From the NCBI RefSeq assembly GCF_030816965.1, contig NZ_JAUSYQ010000002.1:9662001-9726000 (forward strand): 64,000 nt of DNA, given 5' to 3'. Within the stretch, counting starts at the first letter, position 1. The number at the start of each line of letters is the position of its first letter. Of this stretch, positions 16,196 through 25,195 are shown piece by piece. Source of the stretch: Streptomyces canus (GTDB lineage: Bacteria > Actinomycetota > Actinomycetes > Streptomycetales > Streptomycetaceae). Under the pieces are notes generated by a model. That model saw nothing but the letters and a program-made list of their open reading frames with translations. It searched no databases and was not told the DNA's origin. The translations under genes and the position numbers were made by a program.

Positions 16196-17326
16196 ATGGG
16201 CCACCGACTCGCCGACATGAGCACCCCGGCCCGGCTCGCCGCCCCCGACGAGGGCATCGGCCGGGACGAACTGGCGCTCGCCACCCGCAACCACGGTCTG
16301 CCGCTCGAGGCGATGCGCCACGACCTCACCCCGCCCGGCCTGCACTACGTCCTCACCCACTACGACATCCCGTACGTCCCCGAGGACACCGCCTGGCAGC
16401 TCGGGCTCGGAGGCAGGGTCCGCCGCCCGCTCACCCTGACCCCGGCCGAGCTGCGCGCCCTGCCGCGGGTCACCACCAGGGTGACGCTGGAGTGCGCGGG
16501 CAACGGCCGGGCCCTGCTCACGCCCCGCCCGGTCAGCCAGCCCTGGCTGGTCGAGGCCGTCGGCACCGCCGAGTGGACCGGCGTACCGCTGCGGCTGCTG
16601 CTCGCCGAGGCCGGAGTGGAGGCCGACGCCGTCGACGTGGTGTGCACCGGCGCCGACCACGGAGTGGAGCGCGGCGTCGAACAGGACTACCAGCGGGCCC
16701 TGCCCGTCGGTGTGGCCACCGGTACCGAGCCCGAGGTTCTGGTCGCCTACGAGATGAACGGCACCCCGCTGCCCCCGCAGCACGGCCACCCGCTCCGGCT
16801 CGTCGTGCCCGGCTGGTACGGCATGGCCCATGTGAAGTGGCTGCGCGAGATCACCGTCACCGACGCGCCGTTCACCGGGTTCCAGCAGACCGTCGCCTAC
16901 CGGCTCCGGCAGGACCCCGGGGACGAGGGCGAGCCGGTCACCCGGATCGCGCCGCGCGCCCTGCTCGTCCCGCCCGGATTCCCGGACTTCATGTCCCGGG
17001 CCCGCGTGGTCCGGCCAGGGGCCGTGACACTGGAGGGGCGCGCCTGGTCGGGGCGGGCGCCGGTGACCCGGGCCGAGGTCAGCACGGACGCGGGACAGTC
17101 CTGGCACGAGGCGGAACTCGAACCGGACGCCGGTCACCGCTGGGCATGGCACCGCTGGCGCTTCAACTGGCGCGCGGAGCCCGGCGAGTACGTACTCAGC
17201 GCACGGGCCACCGACGCCGAGGGGCACACCCAGCCGCTCGAACAGCCATGGAACCGCGGCGGCTTCGCCAACAACCTCGTGCAGCGGGTCGAAGTGCTGT
17301 GCCTGGACGAGGAGTCCGGGGGCTGA
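16196..17326 (+). CDS. molybdopterin-dependent oxidoreductase, sulfite oxidase fold
   Basis: The 376-residue protein has a sulfite-oxidase molybdopterin domain. The molybdenum ligand is Cys100 in VTLECAGNGRA, and the domain continues EWTGVPLRLLLAEAG, VAYEMNGTPLPPQHGHPLRLVVPGWYGMAHVKWL. A C-terminal Ig-like dimerisation domain follows (AWSGRAPVTRAEVSTDAGQSWHEAEL). No signal peptide or heme domain was seen, so it is predicted to be cytoplasmic. The long open frame upstream belongs to the shadow of sthA. Starts at 16196 or 16217 are both possible and neither has a strong ribosome site. Substrate could be sulfite or another small molecule. Confidence 0.88.
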   Translation: MGHRLADMSTPARLAAPDEGIGRDELALATRNHGLPLEAMRHDLTPPGLHYVLTHYDIPYVPEDTAWQLGLGGRVRRPLTLTPAELRALPRVTTRVTLECAGNGRALLTPRPVSQPWLVEAVGTAEWTGVPLRLLLAEAGVEADAVDVVCTGADHGVERGVEQDYQRALPVGVATGTEPEVLVAYEMNGTPLPPQHGHPLRLVVPGWYGMAHVKWLREITVTDAPFTGFQQTVAYRLRQDPGDEGEPVTRIAPRALLVPPGFPDFMSRARVVRPGAVTLEGRAWSGRAPVTRAEVSTDAGQSWHEAELEPDAGHRWAWHRWRFNWRAEPGEYVLSARATDAEGHTQPLEQPWNRGGFANNLVQRVEVLCLDEESGG

Positions 17327-17341
17327 CGTACAGCCGCGTCC

Positions 17342-17372
17342 GGATCTACGGCGCCGCCGTCGCCGTAGATCC
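17342..17372. terminator. strong bidirectional hairpin between convergent genes
   Basis: GGATCTACGGCG (17342-17353) pairs perfectly with CGCCGTAGATCC (17361-17372) around a 7-base loop, with outer CCGCGT/ACGCGG arms extending it. It sits between the plus-strand molybdoenzyme stop and the minus-strand gene that ends at 17402, so it can terminate both. Confidence 0.7.
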
Positions 17373-17401
17373 ACGCGGCCCTCTGGGCATTCGGGTCGAG
17401 G

Positions 17402-17608
17402 TCAGGGCAGCAGCTTGTCGAGCGCTGCCGGGCCCTCCGCCGCCAGCTTGCGCCGGGCCCATTCGAGACTGTGCGGGGTGATGTCCTTGCCCGAGGCAAG
17501 GACGAGGTCCTCCGGCGACACCTCGGTGCCGGTACGGGTGTGGAGCAGGTCGTCCGGGGTGGTGCGGTCCTCGGACGACCGGGACGCGTCGGGCTGTGAC
17601 GTCGGCAT
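17402..17608 (-). CDS. small conserved hypothetical protein
   Basis: The 68-residue protein reads MPTSQPDASRSSEDRTT followed by a sensible helical half: VSPEDLVLASGKDITPHSLEWARRKL, then AAEGPAALDKLLP. Third-position G/C bias is strong and ATG 17608 has a GGAG-type site upstream (GAGCAGAG region). The HSLEWARRKL tail looks conserved and could bind a partner, but I know no named family. It is divergent from the MMPL exporter gene. Confidence 0.6.
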   Translation of the reverse strand: MPTSQPDASRSSEDRTTPDDLLHTRTGTEVSPEDLVLASGKDITPHSLEWARRKLAAEGPAALDKLLP

Positions 17609-17825
17609 GATCTCTGCTCCTCGGATCCGGATCGCTGTGCGGTCCCGGTGGTGTCAACGGGTCCGCTATCACCATTCAACGCCCTGGCCGACCTTGCATC
17701 CGGAAGCGTCCGGAGCGGGCCCCGGTCCGCGGTCGTCGGCGGGACGGGTGCCGGGATGCCCGGATGATCGGGCGGGCGTGTAATGGGAGTACTGATCTCT
17801 CGGGGCCGGCAGGGAAGACGACTAC

Positions 17826-20063
17826 ATGTCCACTACCCGTAACAGATCCAAGGGCGCCCTGCGCAGGCTGGGGGAGTGGTGCGCCCGGCACTTCGTGATC
17901 GTCCTGGTGGCCTGGCTCGTGGCCCTGGTCGCCCTGCAGGCCCTGAACCGGTCCTTCGGCGGGGAGTACTCCGACAACTTCTCCCTGCCCGGCTCCCAGT
18001 CGCAGGAGGGCCTGGACGTCCTGAAACGGCACGACCCGGCGGCCGGGGGTTACGGCAGCCAGATCGTTCTCCACGACGGGGACAAGGCGCTCACCTCGCT
18101 CGACTCGCAGGTCTCCACGACCGTCACCGATCTCCAGAAGCTGCCGCACGTCCTGTCGGCGCAGAACCCGCTGTCCGCGCCCGCCTCGAAGGTCGGGCCG
18201 CTGTCGTCGGACGCGAAGACGGCCTACATCACCGTCCGCTTCGACGTTCAGCCCTCGACCCTGGGCGACGGCTACCTCCACGGTGTCGACGACGCCGTAC
18301 AGCCCCTGCGGGCGGCCGGCGTCGACGTCGAGTACGGCGGACCGCTCGGCGAACTCGCGCGGCCCGCCGCCGACGACCGGGTGAGCGAGTTGATCGGGTT
18401 CGCCGTGGCGATCGTCGTCCTGCTCGTCGGCTTCGGCAGTGTGATCGCCGCCGGAATCCCCCTGGTGACCGCCTTGATCAGTGTGATCGGGGGGCTCGCC
18501 TGCCTCGGTCTGCTGGCCTCGGCGTCCACCTTCGCGACCGTTTCGCCCACCCTGGCCACGATGATCGGCCTGGGCGTCGGCATCGACTACGCGCTCTTCC
18601 AGCTCACCCGCCACCGGCAGAGCCTGATGGAGGGGAAGGATCCGGTGCGCGCGGCGGGCGGGGCCACCGCCACCAGCGGGCGTGCCGTCCTGGTGTCCGG
18701 CTGCACGGTGATCATCGCCTTGGCGGGGCTGTCCGCGTCCGGGGTCTCGTTCATCGCGAAACTGGGGGTGGCCGCCGCCGTCACGGTCGTCTCCGCCGTC
18801 CTGGGCGCCCTGACCCTGGTCCCGGCCCTGCTGGGACTGGTCGGCACCCGGATCGACCGCTACCGGGTGCGCCGTCCGGTCGCCGAGACCGACACCGCCC
18901 AGGGCGAGACGGCGCAGGGGACGTGGCACCGCTATGCCCAGCGGGTCCAGCGGCGGCCGTGGCGTTACCTGGCCGCGGGCGTGACAGTGGTGGTCGTCCT
19001 CGCCATCCCGGTGTTCTCCCTCCAGCTCGGCCACATCGGCGACGGCGCCGACCCCACCTCCTTCACCGACCGGCGCGCCTACGACCGGATGACCGACGCC
19101 TTCGGCCCGGGCTCCAACGGCCCCCTCACCGTCGTCATCGACCAGACCTCCGTACCGTCGTCCCAGCGCTCGTCTCTGTCCTCCCAGGCGCAGAAGACCC
19201 TCGGCGGCGTGTCCGGCGCCGCCACGGTCACCCAGCTGACCCCCACCACGGACGGGGACGTCCTGCTCGCCACCGTCTACTCCAAGCAGTCCCCGCAGAG
19301 CGCCTCCACCACCGACCTCACCAACCGTCTGGTCGACACCACCCTGCCCGCCGCGGTCACCGGCACCGACGCCAAGGGATACGTCACCGGCACGACCGCG
19401 GCCCAGGTCGACTTCCGCGACATCGTCTCCAGCCGGCTGCCGCTGATCATCGGTGTGGTCGTCGCCCTCGCCTTCCTGATCATCCTCGCCGTCTTCCGCG
19501 GACTGCTCGTCGCCCTCAAGGCGGCCGTCCTCAACGTCCTGTCCATCGCCGCCTCCTACGGCGTCGTCGTCGCCGTCTTCCAGTGGGGCTGGGGCGGTCC
19601 GGCGCTCGGTGTCTCCGGCAAGGTGCCCATCGAGAGCTATGTGCCGATGATGATGTTCGCGATCATCTTCGGGCTGAGCATGGACTACGAGATCTTCCTG
19701 CTCTCCCGGATCCACGAGGCCTGGCTGCGCACCGGGGACGCCAAGGCCTCCGTCGCGCACGCGCTGGAGATCACCGCCCGGGTCATCACCTGCGCGGCCC
19801 TGATCATGGTGAGCGTCTTCGCGGCCTTCATCGTCAGTGACAACATCGTGGTCAAGATGCTCGGACTGGGCCTCGCGGTGAGTGTGCTGATCGACGCGAC
19901 CGTCGTACGGCTGCTCATGGTCCCCGCCGTCATGACCCTGCTGGGACGGCACGCCTGGTGGGCGCCCCACTGGCTCGACCGGATGCTCCCGCACATCGAC
20001 GCCGAGGGGAACGCGGCGGTCAGCGGGGCTCCGGCGTCCCCGGAGAAAGAACGAGCATCGTGA
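17826..20063 (+). CDS. MMPL family RND-type transporter
   Basis: The 745-residue protein has the MMPL layout of two repeats. Each has one helix, a large external domain and five further helices, with conserved [18 protein letters not shown] and [19 protein letters not shown] segments carrying the proton-relay Asp-Tyr pairs. MMPL proteins export lipids, siderophores or drugs across the cytoplasmic membrane. A ribosome site AGGGAAG precedes ATG 17826. The last 44 bases overlap the convergent phosphatase gene that ends at 20020. No TetR-type regulator is adjacent. The substrate cannot be inferred. Confidence 0.93.
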   Translation: MSTTRNRSKGALRRLGEWCARHFVIVLVAWLVALVALQALNRSFGGEYSDNFSLPGSQSQEGLDVLKRHDPAAGGYGSQIVLHDGDKALTSLDSQVSTTVTDLQKLPHVLSAQNPLSAPASKVGPLSSDAKTAYITVRFDVQPSTLGDGYLHGVDDAVQPLRAAGVDVEYGGPLGELARPAADDRVSELIGFAVAIVVLLVGFGSVIAAGIPLVTALISVIGGLACLGLLASASTFATVSPTLATMIGLGVGIDYALFQLTRHRQSLMEGKDPVRAAGGATATSGRAVLVSGCTVIIALAGLSASGVSFIAKLGVAAAVTVVSAVLGALTLVPALLGLVGTRIDRYRVRRPVAETDTAQGETAQGTWHRYAQRVQRRPWRYLAAGVTVVVVLAIPVFSLQLGHIGDGADPTSFTDRRAYDRMTDAFGPGSNGPLTVVIDQTSVPSSQRSSLSSQAQKTLGGVSGAATVTQLTPTTDGDVLLATVYSKQSPQSASTTDLTNRLVDTTLPAAVTGTDAKGYVTGTTAAQVDFRDIVSSRLPLIIGVVVALAFLIILAVFRGLLVALKAAVLNVLSIAASYGVVVAVFQWGWGGPALGVSGKVPIESYVPMMMFAIIFGLSMDYEIFLLSRIHEAWLRTGDAKASVAHALEITARVITCAALIMVSVFAAFIVSDNIVVKMLGLGLAVSVLIDATVVRLLMVPAVMTLLGRHAWWAPHWLDRMLPHIDAEGNAAVSGAPASPEKERAS

Positions 20064-21108
20064 CGTCGTCCTGGAGCGCCGGGGCGTAGCGCGCGAGGTC
20101 GGCCCAGACCCGCTCGACGAGATCCGGGAGGTCCCCCGCGAAGCCGGTGATCCGGTCGAGCAACGGGTAGAAGACTCCGGCGGTGTCCCGCGCCTCCCAG
20201 ACCCCGTCCGAGGCCAGGAAGAGCCGGTCGCCGGGCCGCAGGGGGACCGTGACCCCGGTCGGCGGCGCGGCGCCGGACAGGCCCAGGCCGAGCGGGGTGC
20301 CCACCGGGACGTCGAGTTCCACGGCCCGCCCGTCGCGCAGCAGAACCGGGCCCGGCTGCCCGCACGCCACGATCCGCACGGCCCTCGCGCCGATGTCGAA
20401 GTCCAGCACCACCGCCGTCGCGAACAGCTCCGAGTGCCGTACGCCCGCGGAGTCGACCACGAGCCTGCGGTCCAGCCGCGCGGCCACCGACTCGGGACCC
20501 GTCCGGTCCAGCACCGCCTCCCGGAAGGCCCCCAGCAGCGAGGCGACGGTCGAGACGGCCGACAGCCCGTGCCCCTGCACATCGCCCATGACCACGCGCA
20601 CCCCGCAGGGCCCTTCCCGGACGTCGAAGAAGTCACCCCCGACGAGCGTCCCGCGCTGCGCGGCCCGGTACAGCCCCGCGCACCGCACGCCTCCCACCAC
20701 TCCCGGCAGCGGCGGCAGGACGGCCCGCTGCGCGGCCTCCGCGACCGCACGCTCGGTCACCAGCTGGGCGTCACGCCGGCTCCGTACGAACGACACGATC
20801 ACACTGAGCGCCGCGACGAAGCCCACGGTCAGCACATCCGTGCTGCCCGGATCGTTCAGCCGGAAGGCCGGCACGCTCAGCACGACCAGGACGAGCACGC
20901 CGAGCACCGCGGTCGCCGCCGGTCCGTACGACAGCACGGCCAGCGGCGGGATGGCGCCCAGCAGGAACCCGATGTCGAGCGGATCGGGGCTGACGAGGGT
21001 CGCCACGCACACCCCCACCAGCAGTAGGGCGGGCAGCACCCGTACCCAGCCCGGCGGCGGCGCGCCGCGCAGCCAGCTCCGCCCGTCCCGGTCGCGCGCT
21101 CCGCTCAC
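20020..21108 (-). CDS. membrane-anchored SpoIIE-type PP2C phosphatase
   Basis: The 362-residue protein has three to four N-terminal membrane segments at about residues 23-108. A PP2C/SpoIIE phosphatase domain fills residues 115-355, with metal-binding motifs GGDFFD (157-162), GDVQGHG (175-181), [11 protein letters not shown] and DDVTMLVL. Such enzymes dephosphorylate serine or threonine on anti-anti-sigma factors. The sensing region is short, so the membrane segments may themselves sense. Its 3' end overlaps the MMPL gene tail by 44 bases. It is the smallest of three SpoIIE-type phosphatases in the window. Confidence 0.92.
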   Translation of the reverse strand: MSGARDRDGRSWLRGAPPPGWVRVLPALLLVGVCVATLVSPDPLDIGFLLGAIPPLAVLSYGPAATAVLGVLVLVVLSVPAFRLNDPGSTDVLTVGFVAALSVIVSFVRSRRDAQLVTERAVAEAAQRAVLPPLPGVVGGVRCAGLYRAAQRGTLVGGDFFDVREGPCGVRVVMGDVQGHGLSAVSTVASLLGAFREAVLDRTGPESVAARLDRRLVVDSAGVRHSELFATAVVLDFDIGARAVRIVACGQPGPVLLRDGRAVELDVPVGTPLGLGLSGAAPPTGVTVPLRPGDRLFLASDGVWEARDTAGVFYPLLDRITGFAGDLPDLVERVWADLARYAPALQDDVTMLVLSPGTPEPR

Positions 21109-21167
21109 ACCACTACGCTGCTACGACCCGCCCGGCCCCGCACCCCGAGCCGCTCGCCGGACCGCCT

Positions 21168-22358
21168 CTAGAACGGCGTGAGCGTCAGCCGGATCCCTGT
21201 CGGCGCCGTGTCCTGGACGTACGAGGCGAAGTCGGCCACGTCGTCGAAGGCGAAGCCGTAGGCCTTGCCGTCCTCCGTTGCCGCGTGCATGGCCCTGGCG
21301 TAGTGGTTGGTGAGCGCGGCCCGGTAGAAGGAGGCGGGGTCGGTGGTCGGCTGGGCGGCGGTGCTCACCAGCGTCGACCGGTTGAACCCGGCGCCGAGCA
21401 CCGCGGCGACCGGCCCTGTCGTGCCGTCGTTGGGAGCGGCGAGCGCGCCGTCGCAGAAGAGCACGTCCCGTGTCGACGGCCGGGCGAAGGACACCTGCGC
21501 GGGCCCGTCGAACACGAGCTGCCCGCCGCGCACCCGGCCGGTGAAGGTGCCCGCGTTCGTGGTGACGGTCAGGTCCTTGCCGGTGTACGTGCTCCACACC
21601 TCGTCGATGTACGGCGCGAAGTAGTCCGCCGGGAACAGGCCGGCGTCCAGACCGTGACCGGGCGCGATGACACGCCTGTCGTCCACCACGAGGGGCGCGA
21701 ACTCCTCGACTTGGCGTACGGCGTCGAAGGCACCGGCCCGTCCGGAGGCGCGCAGGGTGCCCGTCGTCTGGTCCCGCGCCCCGGTCAGCCGGATGCTCAG
21801 CGGCACGCTGAACATGTCCACCATGGTCGTGTTGCAGAACATGCCCGCCGAGCTGTACGTGAACTCGGCGCAGTCGTGCAGCACCGGGTGGTTCGGATCC
21901 GAGGTCACCCAGCCGGCCGGGTACTGGAGGGCGGGGCTGCCGTTGCCGTCGGTGACGACCTTGAACTTCAGCTTCGCGCCCAGGGACACGTAGATACGGC
22001 CGGACAGATAGGGCAGGGACAGGCTGGTCTCGCCGCTGTCCGCCAGGCCTATCGCGTAGTCGGTGTAGCCGTCGGCGCCGTTGTCGGACAGGGCGACCGG
22101 GGCGAGGGTGCCGTCCGGGGTGACGCGGACCTGCCTGCCGTCCTGGTTGCCCACGATGTAGACGTGGACGTTCGCGTTGTCGAAGGCGCCGGTGTCGTTG
22201 ACGACGGTCAGCGGCAGGGCTCCGGCCGCCGTGGTGCGGTTGCCCTCGGCGAGGGCGTGGGGGGCCAGTGCGGCGACGGCGGGTGCGGCCGCCATCACCC
22301 CACCGAGGGCGTAGAGGACTTTGCGGCGGCCGAGATCACGCTGGTGACGAGGTGTCAT
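21168..22358 (-). CDS. secreted glycoside hydrolase family 64 (beta-1,3-glucanase)
   Basis: The 396-residue protein starts with a Tat-like signal (Arg11-Arg12 in GRRKVLYALGGVMAAAPAVAALAPHALA). It then runs through GH64 features: LPLTVVNDTGAFDNANVHVYIVG, DNGADGYTDYAIGLADSG, PYLSGRIYVSLGAKLKFKVV, and HDCAEFTYSSAGMFCNTTMVDMFSVPLSI. GH64 enzymes cleave beta-1,3-glucans such as fungal wall polymers to give oligomers. The ribosome site GGAGGAG is about 9 bases before ATG 22358. A perfect LacI-type palindrome lies 23 bases upstream of the start, so expression probably responds to a sugar. Confidence 0.9.
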   Translation of the reverse strand: MTPRHQRDLGRRKVLYALGGVMAAAPAVAALAPHALAEGNRTTAAGALPLTVVNDTGAFDNANVHVYIVGNQDGRQVRVTPDGTLAPVALSDNGADGYTDYAIGLADSGETSLSLPYLSGRIYVSLGAKLKFKVVTDGNGSPALQYPAGWVTSDPNHPVLHDCAEFTYSSAGMFCNTTMVDMFSVPLSIRLTGARDQTTGTLRASGRAGAFDAVRQVEEFAPLVVDDRRVIAPGHGLDAGLFPADYFAPYIDEVWSTYTGKDLTVTTNAGTFTGRVRGGQLVFDGPAQVSFARPSTRDVLFCDGALAAPNDGTTGPVAAVLGAGFNRSTLVSTAAQPTTDPASFYRAALTNHYARAMHAATEDGKAYGFAFDDVADFASYVQDTAPTGIRLTLTPF

Positions 22359-22380
22359 GTGGGGGGTCTCCTCCGAGAAT

Positions 22381-22394
22381 TGAGAGCGCTCTCA
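22381..22394. promoter_or_regulatory. LacI-family (CebR-like) operator
   Basis: TGAGAGCGCTCTCA is a perfect 14-bp palindrome. It differs by one base in each half from the known Streptomyces CebR box TGGGAGCGCTCCCA. It lies 23 bases upstream of the glucanase ATG, where a bound repressor would block transcription. Confidence 0.7.
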
Positions 22395-22592
22395 GGGTGT
22401 GGACGAGGCCCGATGTTACGGACGGCGGGCTCTACGGCATACAGAGCGGACAGCGTTTAATCCGGCCTTAAGGACCGTTTAAGCGGCGGCCGGGAGACCG
22501 GATGTACGCCGCGAAAACCGATGGACGCCGGTCCCGAAGATCCCGTAGCGTGAGCCGCCACGCCCGGAGACCAGCGGAAGGAGGCGAGTGCC

Positions 22593-22649
22593 GTGCAGTT
22601 CACCATCGTCCAGCGCTCCCTCTCCGTCGCCCCGGCGTGCCTCGTCTGA
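22593..22649 (+). CDS. possible 18-residue leader peptide upstream of GNAT gene
   Basis: GTG 22593 follows AGGAGG by eight bases, one of the best ribosome sites in the region, and opens an 18-codon frame MQFTIVQRSLSVAPACLV ending at TGA 22649. The GNAT gene starts 43 bases later behind its own GGAGG. The competing frame from 22588 that fuses to the GNAT protein has no separate support. A leader peptide that couples or attenuates expression is possible. No family is known to me. Confidence 0.35.
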   Translation: MQFTIVQRSLSVAPACLV

Positions 22650-22652
22650 CCG

Positions 22653-22662
22653 GGAGCGCTCC
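22653..22662. promoter_or_regulatory. second AGCGCT-centred palindrome before GNAT gene
   Basis: GGAGCGCTCC is a 10-bp palindrome with the same AGCGCT centre as the operator at 22381. It lies between the putative leader ORF and the GNAT start. It could be a second LacI-family half-strength site, or chance in GC-rich DNA. Confidence 0.3.
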
Positions 22663-22692
22663 ACGCAGTACGCATCCCGGAGGAATCCACCC

Positions 22693-23589
22693 ATGACCGA
22701 TCTGGTCATCCGCGCGCTCGACGAGCGCGAAGCCCCTCTCTTCGACGCTCTGCCCGACCCTCTCGGCGCCCGTGAGTCCCACCGGCTCACCCGGCACCGC
22801 CCCGACTGGAAGCGCGTCGCCCTGCGCGACGGCAAGGTCGTGGCACGCGGCGCCTGGTGGGGCGGCCCCGACGACACCGCACCCGTCAACGTCAACTGGT
22901 TCGACGTGGCCGAGGGCGAGGAGGAGGCCGGCGCCGAACTCCTGCGCACCGCCCCCTGGCAGGTCGAGCTCGAGATGAACCTGCCCTCGGGCTGGCGCGA
23001 GGATCCGGAGCAGCGGGCCGCCGCCGAGGCCCGCTGCACCGCCGTACAGAAGGCCGGATACGAGCTCCTGGTCGAGCGCTTCCTCTACCGGTGGACGCCG
23101 GAGCACGGGCTGCCCGAGCGGCCCGGACGCCTCGAGTTCCGGCCCGAACCGGACGACGCGGTCTTCTTCGACCTGCTGCGGCGCATCCATTCCGCCACCC
23201 TCGACGCGCACGCCCTCAAGGCCATCGAGGAGGACGGACTCGACCGGGCCGCCCAGGAGGAACTCGACTTCTTCCACTGGTGTCCCTCGCCGCGCGAGTG
23301 GTGGCAGATCGCCCACACCCCGCAGGGAGACGTGGCCGGGATGCACATTCCCGCGCACAACCCGTCGGGGCCCTGCATCGGGTTCATCGGGGTGGTGCCG
23401 GAACAGCGGGGTCACGGCTATGCCTACGACCTGCTCGCCGAGTGCACCCACTATCTGGTCGAGCGGGGCGCCGAGTTCGTCTCCGGCGCGACGGACCGGG
23501 GGAACTTCCCCATGGCCGCGAACTTCGCCAAGGCGGGCTATCCCGTCGTACGGGAACGCCTGAACTACCGTCCCCCGCACGCCGGCTGA
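22693..23589 (+). CDS. GNAT family N-acetyltransferase
   Basis: The 298-residue protein starts at ATG 22693, with GGAGG at 22679-22683 nine bases upstream. The C-terminal third carries the GNAT acetyl-CoA motif: GPCIGFIGVVPEQRGHGYAYDLLAECTHYLVERGA, with the V(V)PxxRGxGxA loop, then DRGNFPMAANFAKAGYPVVRERLNY. The N-terminal part is a degenerate second GNAT-like fold. It is probably cytoplasmic and acetylates a small-molecule amine; the substrate is unknown. It is divergent from the glucanase and is followed by a strong hairpin. Confidence 0.85.
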   Translation: MTDLVIRALDEREAPLFDALPDPLGARESHRLTRHRPDWKRVALRDGKVVARGAWWGGPDDTAPVNVNWFDVAEGEEEAGAELLRTAPWQVELEMNLPSGWREDPEQRAAAEARCTAVQKAGYELLVERFLYRWTPEHGLPERPGRLEFRPEPDDAVFFDLLRRIHSATLDAHALKAIEEDGLDRAAQEELDFFHWCPSPREWWQIAHTPQGDVAGMHIPAHNPSGPCIGFIGVVPEQRGHGYAYDLLAECTHYLVERGAEFVSGATDRGNFPMAANFAKAGYPVVRERLNYRPPHAG

Positions 23590-23599
23590 GCCCTCGTCC

Positions 23600-23635
23600 G
23601 GCACTGACGGCCGGTCCGGTCCGGCTGTCGGTGCC
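23600..23635 (+). terminator. hairpin after GNAT gene
   Basis: A 15-base arm (23600-23614) pairs with 23621-23635 around TCCGGT, with 13 Watson-Crick pairs and two wobble-type positions. It begins 10 bases past the stop and just before the next start. It may be a terminator or attenuator. Confidence 0.5.
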
Positions 23636-23642
23636 GGGTGCC

Positions 23643-24029
23643 ATGCTGCTCGTCGTGGTGATCGTCGGCTTGGTGCCGGGAGGCGTGGTGGGGTTCGAGG
23701 GCGCGGTCTGGAAGGTGCGCAGTGGCGACGAGGCGGTCGGGGACATCCTGATCGACGAAGCCGACTTCCCGTGGCTGGCGGGCCGTTTCACGGCGGGACC
23801 CGGATTCGCCGGTGTGCGCGAGCTGTTCGCGCGCGAACTCGCCCTCGTGGAGGAGGACGACGAGGAGCGACAGCAGCAGTGGGAGGAGGCCTACGACGAG
23901 GTCCGGCGACGTGTGTCGCTGCACGCGCCGGGCGGTCCCGTGCCCGAGTTCCTGCTGCACATCGAGGGTGACCGGGCCTGGTTCCGGTGGAGCGACGAGC
24001 CGTTCGACGAGGACGCGCCCGGCGACTGA
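23643..24029 (+). CDS. conserved hypothetical protein
   Basis: The frame gives 128 residues from ATG 23643: a short hydrophobic start, then GFEGAVWKVRSGDEAVGDILIDEADFPWLAGRF, an acidic helix ELALVEEDDEERQQQWEEAYDEVRRRV, and VPEFLLHIEGDRAWFRWSDEPF. The conserved-looking DADFPWL-type and FLLHI-x-G-x-RAWFRWSDEPF segments suggest a Streptomyces family of small cytoplasmic proteins of unknown function. The true start may lie at one of the GTG codons just downstream (23655-23690), because the hydrophobic N-terminus is unusual. It ends 9 bases from the convergent oxidoreductase. Confidence 0.6.
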   Translation: MLLVVVIVGLVPGGVVGFEGAVWKVRSGDEAVGDILIDEADFPWLAGRFTAGPGFAGVRELFARELALVEEDDEERQQQWEEAYDEVRRRVSLHAPGGPVPEFLLHIEGDRAWFRWSDEPFDEDAPGD

Positions 24030-24038
24030 GCCGCCGGC

Positions 24039-24938
24039 CTACGCGGTGGGCGTGCCGGTCCCGCCGTCCAGCAGGGCCTCCGCCGCCACGAGGATCTCGG
24101 TGACCCGCAGACCGAACGCGGCGTCGCACGGGTGTGCCTGTCCGGTGCGGGCGGCGGCGAGCAGTCCGTCGGCGGCCCGGAGCACGGCGGGCACGACACC
24201 CTCGGACGACTCCGGGAGCTGGGCGACTCCGCCCGCGCCCCGCAGTTCGAGGCCGACTCCCGCGGCCGCGGGCGGAGCCGTGAGACTCAGCGTCAGGGTG
24301 CTCGACGCGCCGCCGGTGTGCCTCAGGACCAGATGGACGGTGTCCCCGGGACCGTGCGCGGCCGCCGCCACCTCACGCACATCGCCCAGCACCGGCAGCA
24401 GCACCGACAGAGCATGGGGACCCACGTCCCACAGGGCGCCCTTCTCCTGCCGCCACGGTGAGTCGGCGAAGGGGCTGTCGTCGGTGAACACCGACCCCAG
24501 CCATTGCGCCCGCGCCGTGAACCAGCCCTCCACGCCCGCCTGCTCACCGATCCACGCCTCGGTCTCGGTGAGGAAGCGCGAGGTGAAGAAGACCACCGAG
24601 GCGACCTTGGTCTCGCGGACGGCCTCGACCACCGCCCGCCCCTGCTCGACCGTCGTCGCCAGGGGCTTGTCCAGCAGCAGATGGCACCCCGCCCGCGCGG
24701 CCCGCGCCGCGAGCTCGGCCTGCACGGCGGGCGGCAGGGCGACCGCCACGGCGTCCACGTCCGCGAGCAGCGCGTCGACATCGGCGTACGCGCGCGTGCC
24801 GTACTCGGCGGCCAGCTCCTCGGCGGCGTCCGTGCGACGGCCCCACACCCCGGCGAAGTCCAGCCCCGGATGCGCGCCGAGCGCGGGAGCGTGGGCCATC
24901 CTGGCCCAGGGACCGGTGCCGAGCAGTCCGATACGCAT
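24039..24938 (-). CDS. Gfo/Idh/MocA family oxidoreductase
   Basis: From ATG 24938 the protein has 299 residues. It begins with the Rossmann fingerprint MRIGLLGTGPWARMAHAPAL and carries the characteristic LLLDKPLATTVEQG (the EKP-like motif, here DKP) near residue 95. The C-terminal alpha/beta domain includes GALWDVGPHALSVLLPVLG, a GxxxDxGxH motif typical of the family's catalytic region. These cytoplasmic NAD(P)-dependent enzymes oxidise sugars or inositols. A GAGAGG site lies 7 bases before the chosen start; the reading to 24971 was rejected as it adds an arginine/glycine-rich tail. The substrate is unknown. Confidence 0.88.
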   Translation of the reverse strand: MRIGLLGTGPWARMAHAPALGAHPGLDFAGVWGRRTDAAEELAAEYGTRAYADVDALLADVDAVAVALPPAVQAELAARAARAGCHLLLDKPLATTVEQGRAVVEAVRETKVASVVFFTSRFLTETEAWIGEQAGVEGWFTARAQWLGSVFTDDSPFADSPWRQEKGALWDVGPHALSVLLPVLGDVREVAAAAHGPGDTVHLVLRHTGGASSTLTLSLTAPPAAAGVGLELRGAGGVAQLPESSEGVVPAVLRAADGLLAAARTGQAHPCDAAFGLRVTEILVAAEALLDGGTGTPTA

Positions 24939-25195
24939 GCCGCCGCCTCTCGTCGTACCGCGGAACCTCACGACGACCGGACTGGATCATCCGCCGGTCG
25001 AGGCGAGGGTGTCACACGGACACGGCTGACACGCAACCGCGTCTCGCCACCCGGTCGGCTCGGGAGCGGCACGGTCCGGGATTCAGCACCCCCGTCGCTC
25101 AATGCGTTCTCATTCTTCTATTGGACCTTCGGCGTGTGCGGCGGCCAGGCTGAGGAGACCCAGATCCGCGTGACAGGTGAAAGAGGTCCAAGGCC

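Noticed and set aside
17676..20750. 1,024-codon open frame on the minus strand
   Set aside because: It is the antisense shadow of the MMPL and phosphatase genes; its composition (long His/Gly/Asp/Arg runs) is typical of antisense frames in GC-rich DNA.
22588..22692. N-terminal extension of the GNAT protein from 22588
   Set aside because: It lacks similarity to the GNAT fold and the ATG at 22693 has its own GGAGG site.
22857..23642. Plus-strand frame upstream of the hypothetical at 23643
   Set aside because: It is an out-of-frame shadow of the GNAT gene; only the part after 23643 has protein-like sense.
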